A DNA stretch of 8,033 bases from Bacteroidales bacterium (GTDB lineage Bacteria; Bacteroidota; Bacteroidia; Bacteroidales; UBA12077), in NCBI GenBank assembly GCA_030600625.1, contig JAUVLS010000051.1:1-8033 (forward strand). Direction: 5' to 3'. Below the pieces are notes generated by a model. That model was not told the DNA's origin. It worked only from the letters and a program-made list of their open reading frames with translations, and made no database searches. The translations under genes were made by a program, and so were the position numbers. Positions 6,111 to 8,033 of the stretch are shown one piece after another. Positions within the stretch are counted from its first letter, which is position 1, and each line of letters opens with the position of its first letter.

Positions 6111-7112
6111 TTAATTTCCTGCTGCCTGATTTGCTGTAATTGCAACTAAATTCACAATATCACTTACTGAACAACCTCTGGAAAGATCGTTAATCGGAGC
6201 TGCCATTCCTTGTAATATTGGGCCTACAGCCTCAGCTCCAGCCAAACGCTGTACTAACTTATAAGCAATATTTCCTGTTTCCAGTGTAGGGAATACCAAT
6301 ACATTAGCTTTTCCGGCTATTTCGCTTCCCGGAGCTTTCTTCTGTCCGATAGCTTCTATAATTGCCGCATCTGCCTGCAATTCACCATCAATTTTTAATG
6401 ATGGGTCCATTTCTTTGGCCATTCTTGTTGCATTAACTACTTTATCGACCATTTCGTGTATAGCACTTCCTTTAGTTGAAAAACTAAGCATTGCAATACG
6501 TGGTTCGAAACCTGCAATAGCCCTTGTTGTTTCGCCTGTGGCTACAGCAATTTCCGCAAGTTCTTTATCTGTTGGATTTGGATGAACAGCACAATCAGCA
6601 AAAACAAGCAAACCATCTTCTCCAAAATTTTTATCTTTTAAAATCATTAAAAAAGCTCCGGAAACTACACTAAATCCAGGTTTAGTTTTCACATATTGAA
6701 AAGCAGGTCTTAAAACATCACCGGTTGCATTTTCGGCACCTGCAACTTCGCCATCAGCATCACCATTTTTAATCATTATTGTTGCAAGAAATAATGGATC
6801 TTCAATTAGTTTTGCAGCTTTTTCGCGAGTTAGTCCTTTCTTTTTGCGTATATCAACCATCAAATCAATATACTCATCTTTTTTATTATGATTTTTAGGA
6901 TCAATTATTATAGCCTTATCAATATTGCTAAGATTTAATTCTTTTGCTTTGTTTTTAATTTCCTCAGGATTACCAATTAGAATAATCTGTGCAATTCCTT
7001 CCTTAATTATTTCATCAGCAGCTGTAATAGTTCTTTCTTCGGTAGATTCAGGAAGAACTATCTTTTTGTTATACTGTTTCGCATTATTTTTAATTCGATT
7101 TAATAAATCCAT
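6111..7112 (-). CDS. pta: Phosphate acetyltransferase
   Basis: Pta converts acetyl-CoA plus phosphate to acetyl phosphate plus CoA, feeding AckA. At 333 residues it is the short class, made only of the catalytic PTA_PTB domain, without the N-terminal DRTGG/CobQ-like regulatory regions of the roughly 700-residue enterobacterial form. Visible are LPESTEERT (20-28), NGDADGEVAGA (116-126), FADCAVHPNPT (171-181), the block DGELQADAA (242-250), VFPTLETGNIAYK (273-285) and NDLSRGCSVSDIV (308-320). Ser311, Arg312 and Asp318, with Arg89, Arg135 and Arg289, align with the catalytic and CoA-binding residues known from Methanosarcina Pta at a constant offset of two. It is the first gene of the pta-ackA-ptb-buk unit, preceded by a TAnnTTTG element. 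The ATG at 7112 lacks a Shine-Dalgarno. Confidence 0.97.
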   Translation of the reverse strand: MDLLNRIKNNAKQYNKKIVLPESTEERTITAADEIIKEGIAQIILIGNPEEIKNKAKELNLSNIDKAIIIDPKNHNKKDEYIDLMVDIRKKKGLTREKAAKLIEDPLFLATIMIKNGDADGEVAGAENATGDVLRPAFQYVKTKPGFSVVSGAFLMILKDKNFGEDGLLVFADCAVHPNPTDKELAEIAVATGETTRAIAGFEPRIAMLSFSTKGSAIHEMVDKVVNATRMAKEMDPSLKIDGELQADAAIIEAIGQKKAPGSEIAGKANVLVFPTLETGNIAYKLVQRLAGAEAVGPILQGMAAPINDLSRGCSVSDIVNLVAITANQAAGN

Positions 7113-7149
7113 TGTGTATCAGCAAATTAGATTAATTTTCAATTTTTAA

Positions 7150-7158
7150 GCAAAGTTA
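7150..7158 (-). promoter_or_regulatory. Putative -7 promoter element of the pta-ackA-ptb-buk unit
   Basis: On the minus strand the bases read TAACTTTGC, an exact match to the Bacteroidetes -7 consensus TAnnTTTG with the frequent following C. Transcription would begin near 7145, giving a leader of about 30-35 bases to the pta ATG at 7112. At the usual spacing of 19 bases upstream the sequence is AATG (complement of 7178-7181), only a partial match to the TTTG of the -33 region. A promoter fits here because aroE upstream is functionally unrelated and 162 bases away. Confidence 0.5.
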
Positions 7159-7187
7159 CACAAAAATCAAGTTCCTGCATTATAATT

Positions 7188-7215
7188 CACATGAATAATA
7201 TCATGACAAAATGTG
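7188..7215. promoter_or_regulatory. Nested inverted repeat upstream of the pta promoter
   Basis: CATGA (7190-7194) and TCATG (7201-7205) form an inverted repeat with a six-base spacer. It is nested within CACAT (7188-7192) and ATGTG (7211-7215). It would lie roughly 45-70 bases before the inferred pta start site, a normal position for an activator site. TTCACA also occurs twice (7186-7191 and 7217-7222). The arms are short, so binding by a regulator is inference. The rest of the 162-base gap (7113-7274) shows no gene and no clear terminator for aroE. Confidence 0.3.
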
Positions 7216-7274
7216 TTTCACAACAAGTTTTCAACGGAAATATTTAATTTAAAATTATTACGCTTTCAATAATC

Positions 7275-8033
7275 CTATTTAAGAGGAATATTATTCCATA
7301 TTTTCCATGAAAATTCGGCCTGATTAATTAGCATTTCAGTACCATTTTTTATATCAGCCCCTTGACTTTTTCCTTTCTTTAAAAATTCGGTTTGTTTCGG
7401 ATTATAAATTAAATCGTACAATAGATGATCTTTGCTTATTCCATTGTAAGGTATATCAGGACTTTGAGAAGTATCAGGATACATTCCCAGTGGAGTGGTA
7501 TTAATAATTAATTTGTAATCATTAATTAAATCTTCATGTAAGGAATCGTAACTTAATATTTCTGTGTTTACCGGATTTCGCGATACATTAATATATTTAA
7601 TGCCAAGTTTTTTTAAAGCATACGTAACAGCCACAGAACTCCCACCTGTTCCCAGAACAAGAGCAGTTTTATGTTGTTTTTTTAAAAGCGGTTTAAGGCT
7701 ATCAATAAATCCAAGGTAATCGGTATTATAACCTATAAGTTTTAGTTTGGATTGTTTCCATTCAAACTTAATTGTATTAACAGCACCTATTTCTTTAGCA
7801 TTATCATCGATTTCGTCAAGGAAAGGAATTATTTCCTGCTTATAGGGTATGGTAACATTTACACCTGACAACTCGGTAAAATCGCTGATCAATTGATTAA
7901 ACTCATCAATATTTTTTAAAGGATAAAGATTATAGAAACAATCGTTGATTCCTTCTATTTCGAACTTTTCCTTGAAGAATACCGGTGAAAAAGAATGCTC
8001 CAACGATTTACCTATGAGTCCAAAAAAACGCAT
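7275..8033 (-). CDS. aroE: Shikimate dehydrogenase (NADP+)
   Basis: AroE reduces 3-dehydroshikimate to shikimate with NADPH in the pathway to chorismate and aromatic amino acids. The 252 residues cover the whole enzyme. The substrate site shows Ser14 and Ser16 (HSFS), NVTIPYK (59-65) with catalytic Lys65, Asn86 (GAVNT) and catalytic Asp105 (YNTDYLG). The cofactor domain shows GTGGSS (128-133), SR at 151-152 after the second beta strand, INTTPLGM (177-184), DLIYNP (207-212) and the C-terminal NGTEMLINQAEF (230-241). The sequence MRFFGLIGKSLEHSFS is the normal family N-terminus, so the ATG at 8031-8033, exactly at the window edge, is probably the true start, though the leader cannot be seen. 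It ends in TAG. It is on the same strand as pta, 162 bases ahead, but probably not in its operon. Confidence 0.96.
   Translation of the reverse strand: MRFFGLIGKSLEHSFSPVFFKEKFEIEGINDCFYNLYPLKNIDEFNQLISDFTELSGVNVTIPYKQEIIPFLDEIDDNAKEIGAVNTIKFEWKQSKLKLIGYNTDYLGFIDSLKPLLKKQHKTALVLGTGGSSVAVTYALKKLGIKYINVSRNPVNTEILSYDSLHEDLINDYKLIINTTPLGMYPDTSQSPDIPYNGISKDHLLYDLIYNPKQTEFLKKGKSQGADIKNGTEMLINQAEFSWKIWNNIPLK

Noticed and set aside
5432..7149. Plus-strand open frames (5432-5656, 5917-6114, 6925-7149) antisense to ackA and pta
   Set aside because: They lie opposite conserved enzyme codons (except short tails) and show no domain; the hydrophobic look of some is a by-product of the antisense of Lys/Asn/Glu-rich coding sequence.

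Overview
The window comes from the chromosome of an AT-rich (by eye about one third G+C) member of the Bacteroidetes, probably an anaerobic or facultative Bacteroidales/Marinilabiliales-type fermenter. The grounds are the protein sequences (SucD, AroE, acetate kinase and butyrate kinase of Bacteroidetes character), translation starts preceded by A/T-rich leaders with no convincing Shine-Dalgarno sequence, and several upstream matches to the Bacteroidetes -7 promoter element TAnnTTTG. The exact lineage cannot be fixed without a search. I see no mobile element, CRISPR array, tRNA or rRNA, and no gene-free stretch over 300 bases; the longest gap is 162 bases (7113-7274).

Left part (1-1314, plus strand): sucD, the alpha subunit of succinyl-CoA synthetase, followed after 26 bases by a stand-alone receiver-domain response regulator. 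A -7-like element lies just before sucD, and the pair is probably co-transcribed. The regulator's stop codon directly abuts the stop codon of a convergent minus-strand gene (1315-1923) for a small secreted, probably outer-membrane beta-barrel protein of unknown function. That gene is divergent from a plus-strand short-chain dehydrogenase/reductase gene (2010-2723). A bidirectional intrinsic terminator at 2725-2750 closes both the SDR gene and the large convergent operon.

Right part (2770-8033, minus strand): read in the direction of transcription, aroE (shikimate dehydrogenase), a 162-base gap with a good -7 element and an inverted repeat, then pta, ackA, ptb and buk. The last four form a compact unit (gaps 30, 85 and 37 bases) of two parallel acyl-CoA to acyl-phosphate to carboxylate plus ATP modules. 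Pta and AckA handle acetyl-CoA/acetate. Ptb and Buk handle butyryl-CoA or a branched-chain acyl-CoA. Each module gains one ATP by substrate-level phosphorylation while releasing CoA. With sucD, the window carries parts of three CoA-thioester-coupled energy-conserving systems.

All eight recognised enzyme and regulator genes appear intact with their key catalytic residues. I found no convincing undescribed system. The points most worth a second look are the four-gene pta-ackA-ptb-buk arrangement, the uncharacterised secreted protein, the orphan receiver next to sucD, and the putative regulatory region ahead of pta.
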